NCBI GenBank assembly: GCA_024640835.1
Contig: JAHEEH010000196.1
Coordinates: 1 to 5,027, forward strand
Direction of reading: 5' to 3'
Length of the DNA stretch: 5,027 nucleotides
From: Bacteroidota bacterium
GTDB lineage: Bacteria > Bacteroidota > Rhodothermia > Rhodothermales > UBA10348
Shown one piece after another: positions 1 through 5,027 of the stretch. How positions within the stretch are numbered: the stretch's first letter is position 1; every line of letters starts with the position of its first letter. The notes beneath the pieces are model-generated. The model saw only the letters and a list, made by a program, of their open reading frames with translations, was not told the origin of the DNA and searched no databases. The position numbers were made by a program, and so were the translations under genes.

Positions 1-2349
1 GAACGGCTCGAAGATCTTCTGTCTCAGGTCGGGCGGGACTCCGGGTCCATTGTCGCGGATCTCGATGACCACGACAGGTCCCGAGCCGTCGGCCGCGGTC
101 CCGCGGCGGGTGGCAACCGACACGGTGGGAGTGGACTGCGCCCCGTTCCCCGATACCGCGTCGAATGCATTGCCCAGAAGGTTGATCAGCACGCGCGCCA
201 TGTCCTGCCGGACCATCATCGCCGAGCCCGCGTCGTCTGCGTAGGACCGATCGAGGGTGACGTTGAATCCCGAATTCGCGGCACGATGCCCGTGCCAGGC
301 CAGGTTGACGTATTCCTCCACGAAGGCGTTCACCTCCACCGGCTCTTTGTCCGCGGCACCGCGCCGGGCGTGCTCCATCATCGACCGGACGATGCTGTCC
401 GCCCGCCGTCCGTGGTCGGCGATGACTTCGGCGTTTCGCCGTAGATCGGCGATGATCGCGGTCAGGTCTTCGCCCTTCGCGGCGGCCTCCGTCAATTCGT
501 CTGCCAGTTCCGTGTTGACCTCGGCGAAGTTGTTGATGAAGTTGAGCGGGTTCTTGATTTCGTGCGCGATGCCGGCCGTCAACTGCCCCAGCGAGGCCAG
601 CTTCTCCTGCTGCACAAGCTGCTCCTGGGTTGCCTTCAGCGTTTCGAGCGAGTTGTTGAGCTCCCTCGTCCGCTCGGCAACCAGCGATTCCATATCACCG
701 GAATACGTCCGGAGTGACCGTGTCATCTGGTTGAAGTTCTGGGCCAGGTTACCGAACTCGTCCTTCACGTAGACGGGCAGTTCGGCCTCCAGGTCGCCAT
801 CGTTAACCTTGCGCATGCCCATGAGCAGCCGGTCGAGCGGCCTGGTGAGTGTCAGGCGGAAGAAGAGCGGCGCGACGAGAAGGACGAACGCGATCGTTCC
901 GAGCACGACCCACACGAACGGCATCGTCTCACGGTGCAGGTACGCCTTGAATTCGAGGCGACGGTCGTAGATGGCGATGGGATTGGCGACCGGGCCGATG
1001 CCCGTCAGGGGGTCGAGGCTGGTGAGTCCGGCAGCCCCACCCGCCAGGGGTAAACCCGGGCCCACCAGAATGCCGTTTGCTCCGACGTGCGTGTCGAACG
1101 GGAGCTCCGAATAGTTGAAGTCGATCTGGCCCGTCGCGTGCAGCACCGCCTGCACGCTATGCGGCCGGAAGTAATTCCACTCCGGCACCTCTCTCCAGGT
1201 AACCACCAGGCGATCCGGATGAGTGCGTGCATGCACCGATCCACCGGCGCCAGGGTTCAGGTCCGTGTACCACGGGGCGATGAGCGGTCGATCGGCGACC
1301 GTCGGAAATTCCTCGCTGAAGCTCCCAAAAGGGTAGGCGGCGCTCGCCGGTTCGATCGACCCGTTGGCACTCACCACCACCATGCGCAGGGTGTCACCCG
1401 CGAAGGGAAAGCCGAACGGCAGATCCAGGACTGCCTTCGTGTCGTCCCCGAGACGAAGGTCCTCTCCCATGTCGCTTTCGAAGGAGAGGGACGTGCGCCT
1501 GAGGTCGAAATCGGCTCCGACCGGTGTGAACACCAGCGAGTGGGGCGCGGGAGCCGGATCGAACGCCGCCCGCTGATCGTCCATGGCGCTCTCGTTGGCA
1601 GCGAGCACTCCGAAGACGGACAGCACCGTGAGCAGTACGAATCCGACGAGCCTGACCTGGAACGTCGTGGGCTCCTTGGCGAACTGGACGTAGACCACCG
1701 GGAAGGCCAACACGACGGTGAACTGCAGAATCTGCCCCAGGACGAACACGCCGAACGACCCAGGCGATCCGCGATACTGGTTGAAGCCGAACAGGACCTC
1801 GGAAGCGACGACGACCAGGAGAAACCCCGCGACGGCGAGCATTCCGGAACGGTCACGCGCGGATTGCCCCGAACCCTCGGCGCGGCGCCATTTACGGATC
1901 AGGACCATCACGCCCCAGAGTGCCCAGAAGGCAACGACCCATCGGGAGACCGCCGTAGCCGACGACGTATTGACATACACCCACATCGTGGATGCCAGAA
2001 TCGACAGGATGGAGACGATGAGAACCCCGTTGGCTTCCCGTCTGAAGGGATTCCCCGCGAACCGATAGGCGGCCTGGGCCAGAAACGGTCCTCCGAGGCC
2101 GCCCACCACGACACTCGCCATTCCGGCGGGCGTCAGAAGGAACGCGGCCTCCACCGCAATAGCGCCGTGCGTGAACGCCCAGAACGCCTGCACCAGGATG
2201 AATATCGCCATCGCGATGAGCGCGCCGAGCATGTACCACGTCGATGCCGTCTTGCCCCTGACCCGGATGAAATACGCCGCCGACGTGAGCGCAGCGAGTC
2301 CCACCAGCACGTAGTTCAGATTGAGGGGGTCTACGAGTATTCTGGACAT
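1..2349 (-). CDS. Sensor histidine kinase with eight N-terminal membrane helices and a nidogen-like sensor domain (C-terminus off window)
   Basis: This reading frame is open for 783 codons and still open at position 1, so the C-terminus is missing. About eight hydrophobic helices lie in residues 12-251. An extracytoplasmic region (252-475) follows, with a beta-rich stretch at about 307-432 (FGFPFAG, SANGSI, LIAPWYTDLNP, FNYSELP) resembling nidogen (NIDO)-like sandwich domains. A ninth helix spans 476-499, then HAMP (498-547) and a coiled coil (552-590). The H-box is LTAGIAHEIKNPLNF with phosphoacceptor H596. The N-box is INLLGNAFDAV (N727), G1 is DNGPG (766-770), and the F-box begins at KIFEPF on the edge. 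The protein should autophosphorylate at the inner membrane and pass phosphate to a response regulator, which is not seen here. The G2 box and any fused receiver domain lie outside. The start is the first ATG after an in-frame TGA at 2403-2401; no clear Shine-Dalgarno precedes it. Its ligand is unknown. The kinase call is firm; the NIDO-like call is by eye. Confidence 0.93.
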   Translation of the reverse strand, partial: MSRILVDPLNLNYVLVGLAALTSAAYFIRVRGKTASTWYMLGALIAMAIFILVQAFWAFTHGAIAVEAAFLLTPAGMASVVVGGLGGPFLAQAAYRFAGNPFRREANGVLIVSILSILASTMWVYVNTSSATAVSRWVVAFWALWGVMVLIRKWRRAEGSGQSARDRSGMLAVAGFLLVVVASEVLFGFNQYRGSPGSFGVFVLGQILQFTVVLAFPVVYVQFAKEPTTFQVRLVGFVLLTVLSVFGVLAANESAMDDQRAAFDPAPAPHSLVFTPVGADFDLRRTSLSFESDMGEDLRLGDDTKAVLDLPFGFPFAGDTLRMVVVSANGSIEPASAAYPFGSFSEEFPTVADRPLIAPWYTDLNPGAGGSVHARTHPDRLVVTWREVPEWNYFRPHSVQAVLHATGQIDFNYSELPFDTHVGANGILVGPGLPLAGGAAGLTSLDPLTGIGPVANPIAIYDRRLEFKAYLHRETMPFVWVVLGTIAFVLLVAPLFFRLTLTRPLDRLLMGMRKVNDGDLEAELPVYVKDEFGNLAQNFNQMTRSLRTYSGDMESLVAERTRELNNSLETLKATQEQLVQQEKLASLGQLTAGIAHEIKNPLNFINNFAEVNTELADELTEAAAKGEDLTAIIADLRRNAEVIADHGRRADSIVRSMMEHARRGAADKEPVEVNAFVEEYVNLAWHGHRAANSGFNVTLDRSYADDAGSAMMVRQDMARVLINLLGNAFDAVSGNGAQSTPTVSVATRRGTAADGSGPVVVIEIRDNGPGVPPDLRQKIFEPF

Positions 2350-2465
2350 TTCCGGCGTGGCTGGGGGTATCTCCGTCCGGGTGGAAGCGGCCTCGAGTGC
2401 TCACGCGCAACCGGGTGTGTGCGGCCGCATGCGGTCCGGTGAGGGCTGTCTCGGGGGCAGACTAT
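2350..2465 (-). other. Leader region of the histidine kinase gene
   Basis: These 116 bases separate the kinase start from the attC-like hairpin at 2466-2517. The kinase frame is closed by a TGA at 2403-2401, so the region is non-coding in that frame. It contains two overlapping 10-base palindromes, TGCGGCCGCA (2420-2429) and CCGCATGCGG (2425-2434), which could be a regulator site or chance in GC-rich DNA. I see no convincing -35/-10 pair. The kinase promoter probably lies here, because the upstream genes look like unrelated inserted units. Confidence 0.35.
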
Positions 2466-2517
2466 CTCGAACATACCGAAAAGTACGGTGACGTAGTGCT
2501 TCTCGGCCTCGTTGCGA
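2466..2517 (-). repeat. Candidate degenerate attC-like site C, downstream of the polytopic membrane protein gene
   Basis: Read on the minus strand, the inverse core TCGCAAC (2517-2511) lies 18 bases after the stop codon of the gene ending at 2536. It opens an imperfect hairpin closed by GTTCGAG (2472-2466). The arms pair as AAC with GTT, then CCGAGAAG with CTTTTCGG (one G-T pair), then AC with GT, around a loop TACGTCACC. The spacers between core and arm are 4 bases (GAGG) and 3 bases (TAT), so the 5' arm carries one extra base, as attC sites do. Against the call, neither core fits RYYYAAC/GTTRRRY beyond the invariant AAC/GTT. TCGCAA is also not complementary to TTATCC, the first bases of the putative cassette. 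A second small hairpin, GTTGCG-AGAC-CGCAAC (2511-2526), overlaps it. It may be a worn terminal attC or a simple transcript-end hairpin. Confidence 0.35.
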
Positions 2518-2535
2518 GACCGCAACATGCGCCGC

Positions 2536-3558
2536 CTATACAGCCAACATTCTCAGGGTGTCATTCAACCCATGACAATCATCGACATAGAATGCGATCG
2601 AAGAGTATGTGTGCTTCTTCCCGTAGAGTCCCGACATCTCGAGGCAATCAGTCAAATGGATGACAAAATTGGCCTTTTCGATGCCTGCAAGCGGTGACAG
2701 GTTGACTCCTCCGGAGATCGAATCAACGGGTAGCGTGGATGGGCCAAAAGACTTGATCAAGTGAAGCGGAACAGATGCCTCAGAAAGTATTCCTGAACGA
2801 AGGGTGATCTCCGATTGATTCACTGAGATGAACCGTCGCGAAAGGGATCTTGCCATTCCGCCAACTTGCAGGGCCGCGTAAGCGCTGAGGCCCGTGAATA
2901 TCCAGGCTGCCAGTGGGCTCCACATTGCAAGAAGGAAGTGTAGCGCGGCAGCTTCCACGACAATCATTAAGACGAGGGCTGCGAGAATGGGGACCGTTCC
3001 GCTCTTCTTGTGAGATGTGAAGTCCCCACTTGAAAGGACCGGCTTCTTCCAAGTCAGAAGCAGATAGTAGAAAACGGCTAATTCTGTTGCCAGCATATAG
3101 GCAAGACGAGCAGGTACGAACTCCGAAGCAGTTCGTCTAAGCAAGCTGAATACGTCCCGATCCTGATCCTGCCCAGATCGATACCGGCGTCTGAAGACGA
3201 TGACTCTGTATACAATGAACGTGATCACGGAGATTTCGACAACGGGCAATACCCATGTACGAATCTGTACGAGAAGTGCCTGGTCAGCCGGGGCAAGAAC
3301 AGTTCCGGCTATGAGAAGTCCAGCAATGAACACTGGAACGACCGTGACATTCGGAATGGTTGTCTTGCGAATGATCAGCCAATAGACCAGCGGTATGGTC
3401 AATACCAGGTCGAGCGTGATGGCCTGTGATATCACCTGTTGATGTGTCGAATAATCAACAAGGACCGCAATCGAAATGATCGTTGCCGTCATCAGGGCTG
3501 GCACGGCGAGCCAATGACGGGAACGCGTTGTGGCCTGTGGGCTGGTGACTAGTCCCAT
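2536..3558 (-). CDS. Conserved polytopic membrane protein with PH-like C-terminal domain, function unknown
   Basis: This is a 340-residue protein whose function I do not recognise. About seven hydrophobic helices can be seen, near residues 17-34, 45-63, 70-88, 98-121, 152-169, 189-211 and 213-234. A basic cytoplasmic-looking segment (RRRYRSGQDQDRD, 123-135) lies between helices four and five. The last 100 residues are soluble. They begin with a pattern (SRRFISVNQSEITLRSGIL, 240-258; SVPLHLIKSF, 262-271) resembling bacterial PH (bPH/YdbS-type) domains, and end with a glycine-rich strand and LYGKKHTYSSIAFYVDD. Similar membrane proteins of unknown role occur in several phyla. The ATG at 3558 is chosen because an in-frame TAA lies just upstream (about 13-15 bases before it); no good Shine-Dalgarno is visible. 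Rows sampled by hand are about 43-58% GC, well below the kinase and SDR genes, which suggests separate origin. It may be the cargo of an integron cassette starting at 3622. Confidence 0.82.
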   Translation of the reverse strand: MGLVTSPQATTRSRHWLAVPALMTATIISIAVLVDYSTHQQVISQAITLDLVLTIPLVYWLIIRKTTIPNVTVVPVFIAGLLIAGTVLAPADQALLVQIRTWVLPVVEISVITFIVYRVIVFRRRYRSGQDQDRDVFSLLRRTASEFVPARLAYMLATELAVFYYLLLTWKKPVLSSGDFTSHKKSGTVPILAALVLMIVVEAAALHFLLAMWSPLAAWIFTGLSAYAALQVGGMARSLSRRFISVNQSEITLRSGILSEASVPLHLIKSFGPSTLPVDSISGGVNLSPLAGIEKANFVIHLTDCLEMSGLYGKKHTYSSIAFYVDDCHGLNDTLRMLAV

Positions 3559-3616
3559 TTGACGTGTGTCTTATTGTGCACGACTCGAAGTGGCTGTCTG
3601 TTGCGAGGTGCCCGAT

Positions 3617-3682
3617 GGATAACGCCTTGCCGACACCCTGCGGGACGCGAAGCGGAGCAGCAACCTGATCGGCTTGTTGGGC
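3617..3682 (-). repeat. Candidate integron attC site A, downstream of the SDR gene
   Basis: On the minus strand this 66-base element starts with GCCCAAC (3682-3676), a perfect RYYYAAC inverse core, 16 bases after the SDR stop codon. It ends with GTTATCC (3623-3617). Between them is a nested imperfect hairpin. AAC pairs with GTT, then GCCGA with TCGGC, then an unpaired T on the 5' side, CA with TG, a three-base mismatch and TGC with GCA. The tip is CGC-TTC-GCG. An extra unpaired base in the 5' arm is a hallmark of attC folding. GCCCAAC is the exact complement of GTTGGGC at the other end of the SDR unit (4520-4514), as expected if this unit once circularised. The distal core GTTATCC departs from GTTRRRY in its middle bases. 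Spacers of 2 and 5 bases are less symmetrical than in class 1 integron sites. Confidence 0.55.
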
Positions 3683-3698
3683 GGCACATGCTTCGCGA

Positions 3699-4493
3699 TC
3701 ATACGGACTCGATCGTCAGGGCCTTCGGTCGTCGCCCGTCGACATCTACAAACCCGTACCTCTCCGCGCAGGCGGCCGCAACGACGACTGACCCCGTCAG
3801 CGCGAGAATGTTCGGATCGGCGGCCAACGCGGCGATCGCACGGCCGATGAACTGCGGCGATTCCGAGTTGCCGAGATCAAGGTACGCCGCCGCCTCCATC
3901 ACCTTTTCCGTGCGCACCAGCCCGGGATACAGGGAGACGACCGCGACTCCGTGCTCCTGGAGTTCGTGCGCCATGTCGCGGGTCATCTTGTCCGTGGCGG
4001 CTTTTGCCACGCCGTACGGGACGTTTGCAATGTGCTTCTGCGCCGGCCAGAAGGAGATGTTCACGATCAGGCCGCTCCGCTGCTCCACCATCCGCCGTGC
4101 AGCCAGCTGGCTCGCGACAAAATGGGCGCGAACTCCCGCCGAGAACATCGAGTCCCATCGGAACAACGGTTGCTGCCAGAAGGGTCGGCTCCAAGTGAAC
4201 TCGCCATCCTCGACCATCCGTTCGTAACCGCCCCAGACGTTGTTGACCAACAAATCGATACGACCTCGATCTGAGTGGATCCTGGCGAACGCAGCTTCCA
4301 CCTGGCCGTCGTCCGTGTGGTCGCACGGAATCGGAATGCAGGGCGCGCCGAAGGCCGTCCCGCTAACCGTGCGGCCGGTCACGTACACCGTGGCACCCGC
4401 TTCGCCGAGCGCTTCGCCAACACCCTTGCCCACGCCTCGGCTCCCACCCGTGACGAGGGCAACCCGTCCTTCAAGCATCGTCTTGTCAGTCAT
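3699..4493 (-). CDS. DHRS1-like short-chain dehydrogenase/reductase (SDR), NADP(H)-type
   Basis: This is a complete 264-residue classical SDR, a soluble cytoplasmic Rossmann-fold oxidoreductase. The cofactor motif is TGGSRGVG (residues 15-22). R19 and the basic TGR after the second strand (39-41) favour NADP(H). NNVWGG (84-89) is the NNAG-type strand-4 motif. S147, Y160 and K164 form the catalytic triad with normal spacing, and PG (190-191) follows. The segment NVPYGVAKAATDKM...AHELQEHGV...VSLYPG..RTE closely matches the DHRS1 group as I remember it. The position usually holding the fourth catalytic Asn is G120 (FSAGVRAHF), which I recall as also Gly in DHRS1. The substrate cannot be read from sequence; carbonyl reduction of lipophilic ketones or xenobiotics is plausible from DHRS1 studies. 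ATG 4493 gives the fuller N-terminus; ATG 4478 (M6) is an alternative, and neither has a clear Shine-Dalgarno. Flanking attC-like sites suggest cassette-borne cargo. Confidence 0.95.
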   Translation of the reverse strand: MTDKTMLEGRVALVTGGSRGVGKGVGEALGEAGATVYVTGRTVSGTAFGAPCIPIPCDHTDDGQVEAAFARIHSDRGRIDLLVNNVWGGYERMVEDGEFTWSRPFWQQPLFRWDSMFSAGVRAHFVASQLAARRMVEQRSGLIVNISFWPAQKHIANVPYGVAKAATDKMTRDMAHELQEHGVAVVSLYPGLVRTEKVMEAAAYLDLGNSESPQFIGRAIAALAADPNILALTGSVVVAAACAERYGFVDVDGRRPKALTIESV

Positions 4494-4504
4494 GAAGCGT
4501 CCAT
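4490..4504 (-). other. Possible leader mini-ORF overlapping the SDR start codon
   Basis: On the minus strand a four-codon ORF (ATG GAC GCT TCA, peptide MDAS) begins at 4504. Its TGA overlaps the SDR start in an ATGA arrangement. Its upstream bases include GGCGGA, a partial Shine-Dalgarno, whereas the SDR ATG itself has none. Such an overlap could let ribosomes re-initiate on the SDR gene. Short leader ORFs are known to raise translation of integron cassette genes lacking their own ribosome binding site. An ATG followed soon by a stop also arises readily by chance. Confidence 0.25.
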
Positions 4505-4509
4505 TGTTG

Positions 4510-4550
4510 GTCCGCCCAACGGTGGGCGGACTTGCGCCGAGTGTCCGCCC
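4510..4550 (-). promoter_or_regulatory. Three-arm alternating hairpin upstream of the SDR gene
   Basis: On the minus strand the order is GGGCGGAC (4550-4543), GTCCGCCC (4531-4524), GGGCGGAC (4517-4510). The middle arm is perfectly complementary to both others over eight bases, so only one hairpin can form at a time: the first with an 11-base loop, the second with a 6-base loop (ACCGTT). The last arm is only about 16 bases before the SDR start codon and contains the GGCGGA that could serve as a ribosome binding site. This is the geometry of an attenuator or translation switch. No U-tract follows either hairpin, so a Rho-independent terminator is unlikely. The arms overlap the attC-like site, so they may instead reflect recombination-site folding. 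The repeat itself is certain; the role is inference. Confidence 0.45.
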
Positions 4551-4604
4551 TTCAAGCAGATCATCGGGCCCATTGTGCGAGACCGAACCGTGCGCTGGTT
4601 ATGC
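4514..4604 (-). repeat. Candidate integron attC site B, between the small membrane protein gene and the SDR gene
   Basis: On the minus strand this 91-base element starts with GCATAAC (4604-4598), 17 bases after the stop codon of the small membrane protein gene. It ends with GTTGGGC (4520-4514), a perfect GTTRRRY core, 20 bases before the SDR start codon. The length is within the known attC range. AAC/GTT ends pair, but the internal arms next to the cores are only weakly complementary (GCGC with GCGC). Most of the strong pairing comes from the GGGCGGAC/GTCCGCCC repeats nearer the 3' end. The distal core is complementary to the inverse core of site A, which is the best support. The inverse core predicts that the cassette of the small membrane protein starts GTTATGC; that position would lie beyond the right edge. 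Confidence 0.5.
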
Positions 4605-4621
4605 CGAGCGATACACATTAG

Positions 4622-5011
4622 TCACTTGAAGTGTCGCCTATTGCGCCATCGATTGAGGATTCCCGCTATTCCCCATGAGGCGAAGAACGCAAGGCCTCCA
4701 GTGACAAGCGGCCATACAACGAGTGCCAACTTGATTGAGTCAATAGTAGACGACGGGGCCAACATCGCTGAACTCACCGCATGGACGGCCAGGAGAAAGG
4801 TCCCAACTGCTACGGAAACGGAAGCAGACATCGCCGTATGCCGGGGTGTGCTGCAGAGGCGGACGACTTCGAATCGAATATGGACGAAAAACACGACTGC
4901 GCCCAAGAACAAGGCCAGAAGTCTCAGAACCGCTTGCAGGCCGGGTTCTGAAACCGGATTGGAAAGCAAGGCGGAGGCAAAGCCGATCATCGCATATGCC
5001 AACCCACTCAT
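4622..5011 (-). CDS. Small four-helix membrane protein, function unknown (5' end uncertain)
   Basis: This is a 129-residue hydrophobic protein I do not recognise. Four helices are visible, near residues 3-17, 25-45, 60-83 and 91-118. A basic tail (NRWRNRRHFK, 120-129) follows and is probably cytoplasmic by the positive-inside rule. A charged loop, RFEVVRLCSTPRHT (46-59), joins helices two and three. The ATG at 5011 is the first in the window, but the frame is open back to the right edge (five more codons) and the first helix is short. The true start may therefore lie outside. No Shine-Dalgarno is visible before 5011. Sampled rows are about 53-58% GC, below the kinase and SDR genes. Small unknown membrane proteins are common integron cargo, and an attC-like core follows 17 bases after the stop, so it may be one more cassette. 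Confidence 0.7.
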   Translation of the reverse strand: MSGLAYAMIGFASALLSNPVSEPGLQAVLRLLALFLGAVVFFVHIRFEVVRLCSTPRHTAMSASVSVAVGTFLLAVHAVSSAMLAPSSTIDSIKLALVVWPLVTGGLAFFASWGIAGILNRWRNRRHFK

Positions 5012-5027
5012 GACAATTGCAGCGAGT

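Larger units (their letters stand above)
3623..4519 (-). mobile_element. Putative integron gene cassette carrying the SDR gene
   Basis: Taking the G^TT cleavage point in the two cores as boundaries, the unit is 897 bases. It starts TTGGGC at 4519, carries one gene occupying nearly all of it (start codon 26 bases in), and ends with its own attC-like hairpin at G3623. The first bases and the terminal inverse core are complementary over seven bases, or nine (GTTGGGCGG with CCGCCCAAC) when the next bases on each side are counted. A single promoterless gene reading toward its attC in about 0.5-1 kb is the usual cassette form. No integrase is present in the window to confirm this. Confidence 0.5.
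2466..5027 (-). mobile_element. Putative distal end of an integron cassette array
   Basis: Three same-strand genes are each followed at 16, 17 and 18 bases by an attC-like core (sites A, B, C). Spacers are short, base composition changes from gene to gene, and the products are unrelated. Predicted unit boundaries on the minus strand are: small membrane protein unit ending at 4520, SDR unit 4519-3623, polytopic membrane protein unit 3622-2472. The 5' end of the array, with attI and an integrase on the opposite strand, would lie beyond 5027. The sensor kinase is then chromosomal flank. The terminal site C fails the complementarity rule, so the left boundary is the weakest part. Confidence 0.45.

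Noticed and set aside
1892..2410. Minus-strand 172-codon frame overlapping the kinase N-terminus
   Set aside because: It overlaps the kinase in another frame and gives a Gly/Arg/His-rich product without hydrophobic segments. The kinase frame gives clear membrane helices over the same bases.
2420..2434. Overlapping palindromes TGCGGCCGCA and CCGCATGCGG as an operator
   Set aside because: Short GC-only palindromes are frequent in DNA of this composition, and there is no second copy or adjacent regulator gene to support binding.
1087..2442. Long plus-strand open frame of 451 codons
   Set aside because: It lies antisense to the histidine kinase, whose minus-strand frame encodes recognisable H, N, G1 and F boxes. 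Its product is Arg/Glu/His-rich with no domain, as expected of a shadow frame in GC-rich DNA.
2511..2526. Hairpin GTTGCG-AGAC-CGCAAC as a Rho-independent terminator for the polytopic protein gene
   Set aside because: The stem is only six base pairs and no T-rich run follows on the minus strand, so it does not meet the usual terminator form.
3559..3600. Promoter for the polytopic protein gene (CACAAT as a -10 box)
   Set aside because: The -10 match is 4 of 6 and there is no recognisable -35 element at proper spacing. The host's promoter consensus is unknown.
3559..4227. Plus-strand open frame of 222 codons
   Set aside because: It is antisense to the SDR gene and the attC-like site, and its product has no recognisable motif. 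The SDR on the minus strand is unambiguous.

Overview
The window looks like bacterial chromosomal DNA. The GC-rich parts are about 60-70% GC in hand-counted rows, and genes are tightly packed. No taxonomic marker is present. The sensor-kinase style would suit a Rhodothermota/Bacteroidota- or Gemmatimonadota-like lineage, but that is only an impression. All four protein genes lie on the minus strand, so transcription runs from high to low coordinates.

Layout in transcription order. (1) 5011 to 4622: a small four-helix membrane protein of unknown function, possibly continuing past the right edge. (2) 4604 to 4510: a non-coding spacer with attC-like ends and three mutually complementary 8-base arms. 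(3) 4493 to 3699: a complete short-chain dehydrogenase/reductase (SDR) close to the DHRS1 group. (4) 3682 to 3617: a second attC-like hairpin. (5) 3558 to 2536: a polytopic membrane protein with a soluble PH-like tail, visibly poorer in GC. (6) 2517 to 2466: a third, weaker attC-like hairpin. (7) 2349 to 1: a large sensor histidine kinase whose C-terminus runs off the left edge.

Main interpretation: 2466 to 5027 looks like the distal end of an integron gene-cassette array, with the kinase as flanking chromosome. Each of the three genes is followed, 16-18 bases after its stop codon, by a core ending in AAC that opens an imperfect hairpin closed by GTT. The genes share one orientation, intergenic space is minimal, and base composition changes from gene to gene. 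The SDR unit also obeys the circular-cassette rule: its first bases (TTGGGC) are the exact complement of the inverse core GCCCAAC at its own end. No integrase lies in the window. If the reading is right, it should lie beyond position 5027 on the plus strand. The third site does not obey the rule, so the left boundary is uncertain.

The cassette genes do not form a pathway, as is usual for such arrays: two unknown membrane proteins and one NADP(H)-type oxidoreductase. The kinase is a separate signalling gene. Its eight N-terminal membrane helices are followed by an extracytoplasmic nidogen-like beta domain, a ninth helix, HAMP, and the catalytic core.
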